Notes under the pieces: model-generated | What the model saw: the letters and a program-made list of their open reading frames with translations, nothing else | What the model was told of the DNA's origin: nothing | Database searches by the model: none | Position numbers and translations under genes: made by a program | Source: Herbidospora sakaeratensis | Lineage (GTDB): Bacteria; Actinomycetota; Actinomycetes; Streptosporangiales; Streptosporangiaceae | Length of the DNA stretch: 64,000 bases | Assembly: GCF_001570525.1 (NCBI RefSeq) | Contig: NZ_BBXC01000027.1 | Coordinates: 1-64,000, forward strand | Reading direction: 5' to 3' | In this document: positions 8,873 through 17,381 of the stretch, piece by piece | Numbering within the stretch: position 1 is the first letter of the stretch | How the letters are laid out: each line of letters begins with the position of its first letter

Positions 8873-9150
8873 TGATCGTGCGAATCATGGGGGAGGGGCA
8901 GGTCCAGATCGCCGACGGCGATCTCGGCGTGCTCAACGCCCTCGACACCGAACTCGAGTCGGCCATCGAGGCCGACGACGAGACCACGTTCCGTTCCGCG
9001 CTGCACGCGCTGCTCGACAAGGTCCGCCATGTCGGGAAGCCCCTCGCGGACGATGCCCTTGAACCGTCTGAGCTGATTCTGCCCCCCGCGGACGCCTCGA
9101 TCGACGAGGTCCGGGAGATGCTGGGCGACCAGGGGCTCATCCCGGGTTAG
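8872..9150 (+). CDS. pspAA: PspA-associated protein PspAA
   Basis: 92-aa acidic protein matching the actinobacterial PspAA family: it starts VIVRIMGEGQVQIADGDLGVLNALD and contains LIVP-like ELILPPADASIDEVREML near the end. The GTG start shares one base with the pspA stop (TAGTG), so translation is coupled. The family's biochemical role is not known to me; the constant link to PspA suggests a partner in the membrane-stress response. Confidence 0.9.
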   Translation: MIVRIMGEGQVQIADGDLGVLNALDTELESAIEADDETTFRSALHALLDKVRHVGKPLADDALEPSELILPPADASIDEVREMLGDQGLIPG

Positions 9151-9154
9151 CGTC

Positions 9155-10048
9155 ATGTCCCGGTTCAGGCCCGATTCTGGGCTGACCCGCCGCATGGTGC
9201 TGACCATGTTCCTGCTCGGCCTGCTCTACGTCGTGTTCGTGGCGGCGCTCATCGCCGTCGGGGCGCGGGCGGTCGTCGTCCTGGTCATCGCCGCGGGCTT
9301 CCTGCTGGTGCAGTACTTCTTCTCCGACAAGATCGCGTTGTACGCGATGGGCGGCAGGGAGGTGTCACCGCAGGAGGCCCCGCAGCTCCACGCCGTGATC
9401 GACCGCCTGAGCGCCCTGGCCGACATGCCCAAGCCGCGCGTGGCCGTCGCCGACAGCGACGTGCCCAACGCGTTCGCCACCGGGCGCAACCAGAAGAACT
9501 CCGTCGTCTGCGTGACGACCGGCCTGCTCCGGCGGCTCGATCCGCCCGAACTCGAGGGCGTCCTGGCCCACGAGATGTCCCACGTGGCCCACCGCGACGT
9601 CGCGGTGATGACGATCGCCTCGTTCCTCGGTGTGGTGGCCGGGCTGATGACCCGGTTCGCGCTCTACACCGGCCTCGGCCGCAACCGCGACAACCAGGGC
9701 GGCCTGCCGATCGGGCTGATCATCGTGCTGGTCTCCACGATCGTCTACTGCGTCAGCTTCGTGCTGACCCGGCTGTTGTCGCGCTACCGCGAACTGGCCG
9801 CCGACCGGGCCGGCGCCTATCTCACCCAGCGGCCGTCGGCGCTGGCCAGCGCCCTGACCAAGGTGTCCGGCGAGATCGCCCGCATCCCGACGCGCGACCT
9901 GCGCGAGGCGCAGTCGTTCAACGCGTTCTACTTCGCGCCCGCGCTGAACCGGGCGAGCGTGGCGTCGCTGTTCGCCACCCACCCGCCGCTGGAGAAGCGG
10001 CTCGAACAGCTCGCCCGGATCTCCGGCGAGCTCGGCAGGGAGGCCTGA
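9155..10048 (+). CDS. htpX: HtpX-family M48 zinc metalloprotease
   Basis: Membrane-integrated protease that degrades damaged membrane proteins. The 297-aa protein has two N-terminal membrane helices (~16-55), the zinc motif HEMSH (His139, Glu140, His143), two further helices after it (~150-200), and the third-ligand segment RYRELAADRAGA. The C-terminal THPPLEKRLEQL signature of HtpX is present. It sits 4 bp after pspAA and overlaps pspAB by one base, which ties proteolytic quality control to PspA. Confidence 0.95.
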   Translation: MSRFRPDSGLTRRMVLTMFLLGLLYVVFVAALIAVGARAVVVLVIAAGFLLVQYFFSDKIALYAMGGREVSPQEAPQLHAVIDRLSALADMPKPRVAVADSDVPNAFATGRNQKNSVVCVTTGLLRRLDPPELEGVLAHEMSHVAHRDVAVMTIASFLGVVAGLMTRFALYTGLGRNRDNQGGLPIGLIIVLVSTIVYCVSFVLTRLLSRYRELAADRAGAYLTQRPSALASALTKVSGEIARIPTRDLREAQSFNAFYFAPALNRASVASLFATHPPLEKRLEQLARISGELGREA

Positions 10049-10596
10049 TGGGCTGGTTCGACGCGCTGCTCGGCCGGTCGAAGCAGGCCAGGCCCGATCT
10101 CGACGCGCTGTTCGCGTTGCCGTCGGCCGCGGTGACGCTGCAGGTCGCGACCGCGTTCGGGCCCGCCGGGGTGGGCTCGGTCTGCTTCCGCGCCGCAGAG
10201 GGGGCCGCGTTCGCGCGTCTCCAGGACGACGTGCGGGCCCTGGTCGGCAGCCCCGAGATCAGCCAGGACGACTACGGCTTCACCTGGCTGACCGTGCGCG
10301 ACGACGACGTGTCGGCGCTGGTGACCAACCTCCACGGGGCCCACTCCAGCCTGGAGGCCGCCGGGTTCGGCTCCGCGCTGCTGTGCACGACCGTCGTCTT
10401 CGCCGACCCCGCCGGGCGGCGGCTCGCCCTGGTATATCTCTACAAGCAGGGCACGTTCTACCCGTTCGCCCCACTGCCGGGCCAGCGGCGCGACAACGCC
10501 CTGGAACTGCAGGCGCGCGGCACGCTCGCGGGCGACCTGCCCATCGAGGCCGACCTGTCCCGCTGGTTCGCGGTGTGGGGAGCGCCCGGCTTGTAG
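10048..10596 (+). CDS. pspAB: PspA-associated protein PspAB
   Basis: 182-aa soluble protein with the PspAB family start MGWFDALLGRSKQARPDLDALFALPSA and core SVCFRAAEGAAF, YGFTWLTV, LVYLYKQGTFYPFAP. No catalytic motif is recognisable. The ATG overlaps the htpX stop (TGATG). It is last gene of the psp operon; the next gene follows after 8 bp and may be co-transcribed. The function is unknown beyond its association with PspA and HtpX. Confidence 0.9.
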   Translation: MGWFDALLGRSKQARPDLDALFALPSAAVTLQVATAFGPAGVGSVCFRAAEGAAFARLQDDVRALVGSPEISQDDYGFTWLTVRDDDVSALVTNLHGAHSSLEAAGFGSALLCTTVVFADPAGRRLALVYLYKQGTFYPFAPLPGQRRDNALELQARGTLAGDLPIEADLSRWFAVWGAPGL

Positions 10597-10604
10597 GGAG
10601 GCCA

Positions 10605-11342
10605 GTGGACCAGCACGAGTACGCCGACGCGGTCGCCGCGCAGATCACCGCCATGGCCGACGCCATCAGAGGTCACGACCTGGCCAGGCCCGTGCCGACC
10701 TGCCCCGGCTGGACCCTGCGCGACCTGGTGGAGCACACCGGCGGCACGCACCGCAGGGCCGCCGTCGTGGCGGGGGAGGCCCGCCGCGACCAGGTCGACC
10801 GGGCCTCGATCGACCTGGGCCTGCCCGCCGACGACGCCGGCTACGCCGACTGGTTCGCGGCCGGGGCCGAACCCCTGAGAACGGCCCTGCTGGCCCACGA
10901 CCCCTCGACGGTCGTCTGGACGTGGGCCGGTCCCCGCCCCGTGGTCTGGTGGGCCCGCCGCCAGCTCTGCGAGAACGCCGTCCACGGCGCCGACGCCGCC
11001 ATCGCCCTGGGCCACCCGCCGCGGATCGACGAGGCCGTGGCCGCCGACGGGGTGAGCGAGCTGCTCGACAACCTCCCCTACGCCGACTGGAAGCCCCGCG
11101 ACCTGACCGGCGACGGCGAGCGGTTGTCGTGGCAGTCCGACACCGGAGCGGGGTTCCTGGTCACCCTCTACCCCGACGGCTACACCCACGAGCCGTCCGC
11201 CATGCCCGGCGAGGTCACCGTGCGCACCTCGACGGCGGCCGACATCCTGCTGCTGATGTGGGGCCGGCGCGGCTACGGCGACTACTCCGTCGAGGGCGAC
11301 GCCGCCCTGCTCAAACGGTGGGCCGACAACTCCACGATGTGA
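10605..11342 (+). CDS. maleylpyruvate isomerase-family (DinB-like) mycothiol-dependent protein
   Basis: 245-aa protein of the TIGR03083/MDMPI group, a four-helix DinB-like fold that uses or handles mycothiol. Visible hallmarks are TCPGWTLRDLVEHTGGTHR (first metal His), a central ENAVHGADAA segment with the second His, and a C-terminal SCP2-like domain ending TVRTSTAADILLLMWGRRG. The GTG start has GGGAGG directly upstream; the frame is open further upstream but that part overlaps pspAB and is not coding. It probably rides on the psp transcript. The substrate is unknown. Confidence 0.85.
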   Translation: MDQHEYADAVAAQITAMADAIRGHDLARPVPTCPGWTLRDLVEHTGGTHRRAAVVAGEARRDQVDRASIDLGLPADDAGYADWFAAGAEPLRTALLAHDPSTVVWTWAGPRPVVWWARRQLCENAVHGADAAIALGHPPRIDEAVAADGVSELLDNLPYADWKPRDLTGDGERLSWQSDTGAGFLVTLYPDGYTHEPSAMPGEVTVRTSTAADILLLMWGRRGYGDYSVEGDAALLKRWADNSTM

Positions 11343-11398
11343 CCAAGGACGCGTGGCGCGGCCGCCGCGCGGGCCGGGCCGGTGATGAGATCGCGCCC

Positions 11399-12112
11399 AT
11401 GATCACCTTCAGGTACGCGACCGCGGCCGCCTTCCTCGCCGCCGGACTGCTGACCACCCCGGCGGCGTTCGCCTCCACGCCGGCCGGGTATGCCGGGTTC
11501 GTGGCAGACGACGCGAAGATCACCGTCATCGGCAACGGCGCCGTCTCGGCGGCCCCCGACCGCATGCGTCTCCAGGCCGGCGTCGAGGTCCGTCGCGCGA
11601 GCGCCGGGGCCGCGTTCGGCGACGCCCGCAAGGCCGCCGCGAAGCTCCGCGCCGCCCTGCTCGGCGCCGGCGTCGACGAAGACGACCTGCGCACCAGCGA
11701 GATCTCCCTCGGCCCCGAGTACGACGACTACCCGAAGGTCGCCGGCTACCGCGCCGGCCAGGGCGTCGAGGTGCTCGTCCGCAACCTCGACCGCGCCGAC
11801 CGGGTCGTCGACGCGGTGGCCTCCGCCGGGGAGGAGGCCCGCCTGAGCGGCATCTCCTTCGAGATCGGCGACCCCGCGAGGGCGCTGGCCGCCGCGCGCG
11901 AGGCCGCCTACAAGGACGCCGCGGCCAAGGCCCGGCAGTACGCCAGGCTGGCCGGCCGCCGGCTCGGCCGGGTGGTGAGCGTCCACGAAGACGGCGAGGG
12001 CCGGGCGCCGATCCCGTTCGAGGGCGTCCACCTGATGGCGGCCGACAAGTCGATCTCGCCGGGCCGCCAGTCGGTGGGCGTCAACGTCACGGTGGTCTTC
12101 CAGCTCCGCTAG
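11399..12112 (+). CDS. secreted SIMPL-domain protein
   Basis: 237-aa exported protein: signal peptide (hydrophobic ~6-25, ending AFAS) and then a SIMPL/DUF541 domain, beginning ITVIGNGAVSAAPDRMRLQAGVEV and ending SVGVNVTVVFQLR. Typical mid-domain features are LRTSEISLGPEY and the A-rich helix AYKDAAAKARQYARLAG. SIMPL proteins form ring-like oligomers at the envelope in other bacteria, but the function here is not predictable. It is convergent with nadA, 3 bp between stops, with no visible terminator. Confidence 0.88.
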   Translation: MITFRYATAAAFLAAGLLTTPAAFASTPAGYAGFVADDAKITVIGNGAVSAAPDRMRLQAGVEVRRASAGAAFGDARKAAAKLRAALLGAGVDEDDLRTSEISLGPEYDDYPKVAGYRAGQGVEVLVRNLDRADRVVDAVASAGEEARLSGISFEIGDPARALAAAREAAYKDAAAKARQYARLAGRRLGRVVSVHEDGEGRAPIPFEGVHLMAADKSISPGRQSVGVNVTVVFQLR

Positions 12113-12115
12113 CCG

Positions 12116-13270
12116 CTACGGCAGCGCCAGCATGCGGTCGAGCGCGACCTTGGCCCAGTGGGTGGTCTCGGGGTCGACCGTGATCTGGTTCACGACCTGT
12201 CCCGCCGCCAGGGACTCCAGCGAGCGCACCAGGTGGGGCAGGTCGATGCGGTTCATCGTCGAGCAGTAGCAGACGGTCTTCTCCAGGAACATGACCGTCT
12301 TGTCGGGGAACATCGTGCCCAGCCGGCGCACCAGGTTGAGCTCGGTGCCCACGGCCCAGGTCGAGCCGGCCGGGGCCGCCTCCAGCTGCTTGATGATGTA
12401 CTCGGTCGAGCCCACGTAGTCGGCCTTGGTGACCACCTCGTGGCGGCACTCGGGGTGCACCAGCACGTTCACGCCGGGCACCCGGGCCCGCACGTCGTCG
12501 ACGTTCTCGGCGGTGAAGCGGCCGTGCACCGAGCAGTGACCCTTCCAGAGGATCATCTTGGCGTTCCTGAGCTGCTCGTCGGTCAGGCCGCCGTTGGGCC
12601 GGTGCGGGTTGTAGACGACGCAGTCGTCCAGCGACAGGCCCATCTCCAGCACGGCGGTGTTGCGGCCCAGGTGCTGATCGGGCAGGAACAGCACCTTCTC
12701 GCCCTGCTCGAAGGCCCAGTCGAGGGCCCTCTTGGCATTGGACGAGGTGCACACCGCGCCGCCGTGCCGCCCGCAGAACGCCTTGATGTCGGCGCTGCTG
12801 TTCATGTACGTCACCGGCACCGTGACCCCGGCGATCCCGGCGTCCTCCAGCACCTCCCAGGCCTCCTCGACCTGGTCGAAGGTGGCCATGTCGGCCATGG
12901 AGCAGCCGGCCGCCAGGTCGGGCAGGATCACCTTCTGGCTGCCGGAGGTCAGGATGTCGGCCGACTCGGCCATGAAGTGCACGCCGCAGAACACGATGAA
13001 CTCGGCCTCGGGCCGGGCCGCCGCCTCGCGGGCCAGCTTGAAGGAGTCGCCCGTCACGTCGGCGAACTGGATGACCTCGTCACGCTGGTAGTGGTGGCCC
13101 AGCACGAACAGCCGGTCGCCGAGCGCCTCCTTGGCCTTGCGGGCCCGCGCCACCAGCTCCGGGTCGGACGCGGGGGGCAGCTCACCGGGGCAGTCGACAC
13201 CGCGTTCACTGTGCGGGTCGACGCCCTGCCCGAGGACGAAGAGCGGAAGACTCGTGGTCGTCACGACCAC
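12116..13270 (-). CDS. nadA: quinolinate synthase A
   Basis: [4Fe-4S] enzyme that condenses iminoaspartate and dihydroxyacetone phosphate to quinolinate for NAD synthesis. The 384-aa protein shows the family motifs LGHHYQRDEVIQFAD, IVFCGVHFMAE, YMNSSADIKAF, VCTSSNAKRAL, VLVHPEC and KTVCYCSTMNRIDLPHL, with cluster cysteines in the FCG, HPEC and CYC segments. The start is GTG with GAAGGGGG just upstream. nadB and nadC are not adjacent in this window. A strong inverted repeat lies 16-37 bp before the start and overlaps the likely -10 region, suggesting repression (separate entry). Confidence 0.96.
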   Translation of the reverse strand: MVVTTTSLPLFVLGQGVDPHSERGVDCPGELPPASDPELVARARKAKEALGDRLFVLGHHYQRDEVIQFADVTGDSFKLAREAAARPEAEFIVFCGVHFMAESADILTSGSQKVILPDLAAGCSMADMATFDQVEEAWEVLEDAGIAGVTVPVTYMNSSADIKAFCGRHGGAVCTSSNAKRALDWAFEQGEKVLFLPDQHLGRNTAVLEMGLSLDDCVVYNPHRPNGGLTDEQLRNAKMILWKGHCSVHGRFTAENVDDVRARVPGVNVLVHPECRHEVVTKADYVGSTEYIIKQLEAAPAGSTWAVGTELNLVRRLGTMFPDKTVMFLEKTVCYCSTMNRIDLPHLVRSLESLAAGQVVNQITVDPETTHWAKVALDRMLALP

Positions 13271-13285
13271 ACCCCCTTCGGGGAC

Positions 13286-13307
13286 TTATCGTCGAACTGA
13301 CGACTAA
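13286..13307 (-). promoter_or_regulatory. candidate operator upstream of nadA
   Basis: Inverted repeat TTATCGTC-GAACT-GACGACTAA. The two half-sites are TTA(G)TCGTC with one extra base in one arm. On the minus strand a TAATTAT sequence (13306-13312) that could serve as -10 overlaps it, and the nadA start lies 16 bp away. The position is typical of repressor binding. An NAD-biosynthesis repressor such as NrtR is a reasonable guess, but no regulator gene is nearby. Confidence 0.55.
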
Positions 13308-13430
13308 TAATTACACATCCGCTTTGGGAGGTATTCCCCTGGGGTGTCCGGACCGGGAATGTAGGGACAGGGCCAACGTGTTGCTAACGTTCTAGAAGGA
13401 CGTCAGATACAGACGCTGGGAGTCACCAAG

Positions 13431-13784
13431 ATGTCGGTTGAGAGCAGCGAGACCACGAAGCAGGGCCTGATCCTGACTGACGCGGCCGCCGCCAAGGTCA
13501 GCAGCCTGCTGGAGCAGCAGGGCGAGGAGGGCCTCCACCTCCGCGTCGCCGTGCAGCCGGGGGGCTGTTCCGGCCTCCGTTACCAGCTCTACTTCGACGA
13601 CCGCTCGATGGACGGCGACGTTGTCTCCGACTTCGGCGGCGTCTCGGTCGTGACCGACCGGATGAGCGCCCCTTACCTGATCGGTGCGACGGTCGACTTC
13701 GTCGACACGATCGAGAAGTCCGGCTTCACGATCGACAACCCGAACGCCACGGGTTCCTGCGCCTGCGGCGACTCCTTCAACTAA
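13431..13784 (+). CDS. erpA: A-type iron-sulfur carrier (HesB/IscA/ErpA)
   Basis: 117-aa scaffold/carrier that delivers Fe-S clusters to apoproteins. It has the three conserved cysteines Cys46 (GGCSGLRYQL), Cys110 and Cys112 (SCACGDSF). ATG is preceded by GGGAG. It is divergent from nadA, itself an Fe-S enzyme, and ends at a strong hairpin before the adenosine-kinase-like gene. The symbol erpA is by family; IscA-type naming would be equally defensible. Confidence 0.93.
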   Translation: MSVESSETTKQGLILTDAAAAKVSSLLEQQGEEGLHLRVAVQPGGCSGLRYQLYFDDRSMDGDVVSDFGGVSVVTDRMSAPYLIGATVDFVDTIEKSGFTIDNPNATGSCACGDSFN

Positions 13785-13798
13785 GGAGCGCCAGGCCA

Positions 13799-13832
13799 GA
13801 CACCCGCGCACCTGCTCGGGCGCGCGGGTGTC
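13799..13832 (+). terminator. hairpin terminator after erpA
   Basis: An 11-bp perfect stem gacacccgcgc/gcgcgggtgtc with a 12-base loop, 14 bp after the erpA stop. The U-tract is poor (tcgtc), as is common in high-GC actinomycetes. Confidence 0.65.
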
Positions 13833-13928
13833 TCGTCATGTCCCGGGTCGGCCGGAATATCGCGTATTCTTGCGGGGCTCGCGATCCGGCGGGCGTCCAC
13901 GCGCTGCTGACAACGAGGAGATCACCCC

Positions 13929-14915
13929 GTGCGCATCGCCGTCACCGGCTCCATCGCGACCGACCATCTGATGACGTTCCCCGGCCGCTTCGGCGACCAG
14001 CTCATCGCCGAGCAGCTCGACCGCGTGTCGTTGTCGTTCCTCGTCGACGAACTGGAGATCCGGCGGGGCGGCTGCGCGGGCAACATCGCGTTCGGCATGG
14101 GCGGTCTGGGGCTGCGGCCGATCCTCGTGGGCGCGGTCGGCGACGACTTCGCCGACTACCGGTCGTGGCTGGAGCGCCACGGCGTCGACTGCGACTCCGT
14201 CCACATCTCCGAGCTCCACCACACCGCCCGGTTCCTGTGCACCACCGACCAGGACCACAACCAGATCGCGTCGTTCTACACCGGCGCCATGGCCGAGGCC
14301 CGCAACATCGAGCTCGGCCCGATCGCCAGCCGCGTCGGCGGCCTCGACCTCGTGCTGGTCGGCCCCAACGACCCCGACGCCATGCTGCGCCACACCGCCG
14401 AGTGCCGGTCGCGCGGCATCCCCTTCGCCGCCGACATCTCCCAGCAGCTCGCCCGCATGCCCGGCGAGCAGATCCGCGAGCTGATCGACGGCGCGGCCTA
14501 CCTCTTCTCCAACGACTACGAGAAGGGGCTCATCGAGCAGAAGACCGGCTGGTCCGACGAAGAGGTCCTCGACCGCGTCGGCGTCCGGGTCACCACGCTC
14601 GGCCCCAAGGGCTCCCGCATCGACCGCAAGGGCGAGCCGTCGGTCCACGTCTCCCCGGCCCCCGAGCGCGGCAAGGCCGACCCGACCGGCGTCGGCGACG
14701 CGTTCCGCTCGGGCTTCCTGGCCGGCCTGACCTGGGGCCTGAGCCTGGAGCGCTGCGCCCAGATCGGCAACCTCACCGCCACCCACGTGCTGGAGCGCGT
14801 CGGCGGCCAGGAGTACGAGCTCGGCCAGGCCGACTTCCTCGAGCGGTTCGGCGCCTGCTACGGCAAGGACGCCGCCGAGGAGATCGGCGCCCACCTGCGC
14901 TGCCTGCGCCCGTAG
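13929..14915 (+). CDS. PfkB-family carbohydrate/nucleoside kinase, adenosine kinase-like
   Basis: 328-aa ribokinase-fold kinase. N-terminal substrate-lid motifs are VTGSIATDHLM and RRGGCAGNIAFGMGGLG; the C-terminal anion hole and catalytic base are in DPTGVGDAFRSGFL. The mycobacterial relative AdoK (Rv2202c), also beside a HesB gene and ctaC, is an adenosine kinase of this bacterial PfkB type, so adenosine is the leading substrate by synteny. GTG start with GAGGAG upstream; a TATTCT hexamer at 13865-13870 is a candidate -10. Ends at a shared terminator. Confidence 0.88.
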   Translation: MRIAVTGSIATDHLMTFPGRFGDQLIAEQLDRVSLSFLVDELEIRRGGCAGNIAFGMGGLGLRPILVGAVGDDFADYRSWLERHGVDCDSVHISELHHTARFLCTTDQDHNQIASFYTGAMAEARNIELGPIASRVGGLDLVLVGPNDPDAMLRHTAECRSRGIPFAADISQQLARMPGEQIRELIDGAAYLFSNDYEKGLIEQKTGWSDEEVLDRVGVRVTTLGPKGSRIDRKGEPSVHVSPAPERGKADPTGVGDAFRSGFLAGLTWGLSLERCAQIGNLTATHVLERVGGQEYELGQADFLERFGACYGKDAAEEIGAHLRCLRP

Positions 14916-14925
14916 GTCCCACACG

Positions 14926-14954
14926 AAAAGGCCGCCCCGAGGGGCGGCCTTTTT
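14926..14954. terminator. bidirectional intrinsic terminator
   Basis: aaaaggccgcccc-ga-ggggcggccttttt, with A- and T-runs on both sides. It serves the convergent adenosine-kinase-like and TusA-like genes; the latter's stop codon lies at its edge. Confidence 0.9.
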
Positions 14955-15244
14955 CAGTACTGCCGGCGGACGTGGATGGCCCAGCCGCCCCGGGGCAGCT
15001 CGTAGCTCTCGACGTGCTGGTGCGACTTCAGGCGGCACCAGGCCGGGATGTCGGTGAAGGCGGCCGGGTCGTCGGCCAGCACCGAGATCACCGCCCCCAC
15101 GGGCACCTCGCCGACGCGCTCGGCCAGCATGATGATCGGAATCGGGCACTTGCGGCCCAGGGCGTCGATGGTCAGCGCGGCCGACGGCACCACCGGCGCG
15201 GGCGCTTCGGCAGGCGGCTCGGGCGACTTCTTACGCCAGATCAC
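14954..15244 (-). CDS. TusA-like sulfur-carrier protein
   Basis: 96-aa TusA/SirA-fold protein. The active cysteine is Cys33 in GRKCPIPIIML (CPxP motif). The C-terminal half (ISVLADDPAAFTDIPAWCRLKSHQ) is typical, with a conserved extra Cys. The first ~22 residues form a Pro/Ala-rich basic lead. The GTG start overlaps the stop of the cysteine desulfurase by 4 bp (GTGA), so the pair is translationally coupled, which supports persulfide transfer from desulfurase to TusA. The final acceptor (tRNA thiolation, cofactor or Fe-S assembly) is unknown. Confidence 0.9.
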   Translation of the reverse strand: MIWRKKSPEPPAEAPAPVVPSAALTIDALGRKCPIPIIMLAERVGEVPVGAVISVLADDPAAFTDIPAWCRLKSHQHVESYELPRGGWAIHVRRQY

Positions 15245-16374
15245 TGCACCCCCAGACGCTGGCGGACGCGACGCACGATGTCGGGGAGAACCATGAGGAA
15301 CCGGTCGACATCGTCTTCGGGAATCCCACGGGGCAGCGATACCCGGACGTTTCCATGCGTAAGCACGCCCATCGCCTCCAGCACGTGTGATGGACGAAGC
15401 GTACTCGCCGTGCACGAACTTCCTGACGAGACGGCGAAACCGGCCTTGTCCAATTCGGTCAGGAGCGCCTCGCCGTCGACGTACAGGCACGAGAAGGTCA
15501 CCAGATGGGGGAGGCGGTCCACCGGATCGCCGATCACCTCGACGTCGGGCACGACGCGCGGCACCTCGGCGCGGATCCGGTCGACCAGCGCCGACAGGCG
15601 GGCGTTCTCGGCCGCCGACTCGGCCGCGCGGGCGCGCAGCGCCGCCGCGGCGGCCACGACGGCGGGCACGTTCTCGTAGCCCGGCACCCGGCGCAGCTCC
15701 CGCTCGTCCTCCGGGTAGGGCGAGCGCCAGCGGGTGCCCTTGCGCACCGCCAGCACCCCGACCCCGGCCGGCCCGCCCCACTTGTGGGCGCTGGCCGCCA
15801 GCACCGACCAGCCCGGCGGGATCGGCAGCCGCCCGGCCGACTGGGCCGCGTCGACCACCAGCGGCACCCCGGCCGCCCGGCACGCCTCGGCCGCCTCGGC
15901 CACCGGCTGGAGGGTGCCCACCTCGTGGTTGGCCGTCTGGAGCGCCGCCACGGCGACTCCTTCGGCGGCCACCGCCTCGGCGAAGGAGGGCAGGTCGACC
16001 CGCCCGGAGAGGGCGACCCCGATCGTCTGCACGCTGCCTCCGGCGCCCTCGTGCACGCCCGCGGCGTGCAGCACGCTGGAGTGCTCCACGGCGCTCACCA
16101 CGAGGTGCCGCCCGGCCCGCCGCCGTCCCTGCAGCGCGCCGAGGACGCCCAGGTGGACGGCCTGCGTGCCCGACGTGGTGAACGACAACTCGTCGGGCCG
16201 CGCGCCCAGCACCTCGGCGATCTCGGCCCGCGCCTGGTCGAGCAGCAGCCGCGCCCGGCGCGCCGAACCGTAGAGCCGGGCGGGGTCGGCCCACCCCACG
16301 TCGAGGGCCGCCAGCAGGGCTTCGCGGGCCGCGGGGTGGAGGGGCTCGGTCGATGCCGCGTCGAGGTACGCCAC
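15241..16374 (-). CDS. cysteine desulfurase (NifS/IscS-like)
   Basis: PLP enzyme that releases sulfur from cysteine as a persulfide. The 377-aa protein starts AYLDAASTEPLHPAAREAL. It has the PLP lysine Lys198 in ASAHKWGGP, the cofactor-binding His in TANHEVG, and the catalytic loop Cys321 in SSGSSCTASTLRPSHVL. The loop is short, resembling the class found in tRNA-thiolation or general sulfur supply. GTG start. Translationally coupled to the TusA-like gene, with the divergent ctaC operon upstream. Confidence 0.93.
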   Translation of the reverse strand: MAYLDAASTEPLHPAAREALLAALDVGWADPARLYGSARRARLLLDQARAEIAEVLGARPDELSFTTSGTQAVHLGVLGALQGRRRAGRHLVVSAVEHSSVLHAAGVHEGAGGSVQTIGVALSGRVDLPSFAEAVAAEGVAVAALQTANHEVGTLQPVAEAAEACRAAGVPLVVDAAQSAGRLPIPPGWSVLAASAHKWGGPAGVGVLAVRKGTRWRSPYPEDERELRRVPGYENVPAVVAAAAALRARAAESAAENARLSALVDRIRAEVPRVVPDVEVIGDPVDRLPHLVTFSCLYVDGEALLTELDKAGFAVSSGSSCTASTLRPSHVLEAMGVLTHGNVRVSLPRGIPEDDVDRFLMVLPDIVRRVRQRLGVQ

Positions 16375-16547
16375 AGTGAGGACATTAACGGGGGCTGGAA
16401 CGAGGACCGGTGCCGGTCCGCGCTAAAGTGTCTCGGCATTGAAGTGAATCAAGTAAAGCGGGGGAGAAGATTCCCCCGGCTGTGTGGAATCCTCGAAAAC
16501 CGCCCAGGGGTGTGCCCCGTGGGCTTCAAGTGTGGGGTAGGCGATCC

Positions 16548-17381
16548 GTGAGTCCGACCCGCCGTACGACACGGCGATCGTTGGCCCGCCGCCGGCTGCC
16601 CAGTCTCGCCGGTGTGGCGGTTCTGGTCGCGTCCGCGTCGGCGTGTAGTTCCGAGGCAGCAGACCAGTGGTCCCGGCTGGCCCAGCCCGAGCCGCAGACG
16701 CGGCAGGGCAACCTGATGCTCGACCTGTGGCTGGGCTCGTGGGTGGCCGCCTTCGCGACGTTCGTCGTCGTCTTCGGCCTGATCGTGTGGTCGGTGCTGT
16801 TCCACCGCCGGCGGAAGAACTCCGACCAGCAGCTGCCGCCCCAGGTGCGGTACAACCTGCCGATCGAGATGCTCTACACGCTCGTTCCGCTGGTCATGGT
16901 GGCGGTCTTCTTCTACTTCACCGCGCGCGACGAGGCCGAGATCATCAAGGTCTCCGGCACCGCCCCGGTGAAGGTCAAGGTCGAGGGCTACCAGTGGAGC
17001 TGGCGCTTCACGACCGAGGCGCAGGGCAAGACGGCGACGGTGGCCGGCGTCCCGGTCGACCTGTCGAAGCAGAGCACGACCAACCCGCAGGGCCCGCAGC
17101 TGGTGCTGCCGGTCGGCACCAAGGTCGAGTTCGCCCTTGAGTCGCCCGACGTCATCCACTCGTTCTGGGTGCCGGCGTTCCTCTTCAAGCAGGACGTCAT
17201 CCCGGGCGTGCACAACAAGTTCGAGCTCGACACCCTCGACAAGACCGGGGTGTTCTTCGGACGGTGCGCCGAGCTGTGCGGCGTCGACCACAGCAAGATG
17301 TTGTTCTCGGTCAAGCTGGTCCCGCAGGCGGAGTTCGACCAGTACATGACCACCCAGTCCGCCGCGGGAGGCGCACAGTGA
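16548..17381 (+). CDS. ctaC: cytochrome c oxidase subunit II (aa3)
   Basis: Carries the CuA centre that accepts electrons from the bc1-bound cytochrome c. The chosen GTG (277 aa) gives an Arg-rich n-region and a lipobox ending ASAC (Cys33 from this start), so it is a lipoprotein. Two membrane helices follow (~58-82 and ~100-118). The CuA ligands are in [10 protein letters not shown] and [12 protein letters not shown]. The frame is open 22 codons further upstream, but that part adds no signal features. It overlaps ctaD by 4 bp (GTGA). Confidence 0.96.
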   Translation: MSPTRRTTRRSLARRRLPSLAGVAVLVASASACSSEAADQWSRLAQPEPQTRQGNLMLDLWLGSWVAAFATFVVVFGLIVWSVLFHRRRKNSDQQLPPQVRYNLPIEMLYTLVPLVMVAVFFYFTARDEAEIIKVSGTAPVKVKVEGYQWSWRFTTEAQGKTATVAGVPVDLSKQSTTNPQGPQLVLPVGTKVEFALESPDVIHSFWVPAFLFKQDVIPGVHNKFELDTLDKTGVFFGRCAELCGVDHSKMLFSVKLVPQAEFDQYMTTQSAAGGAQ

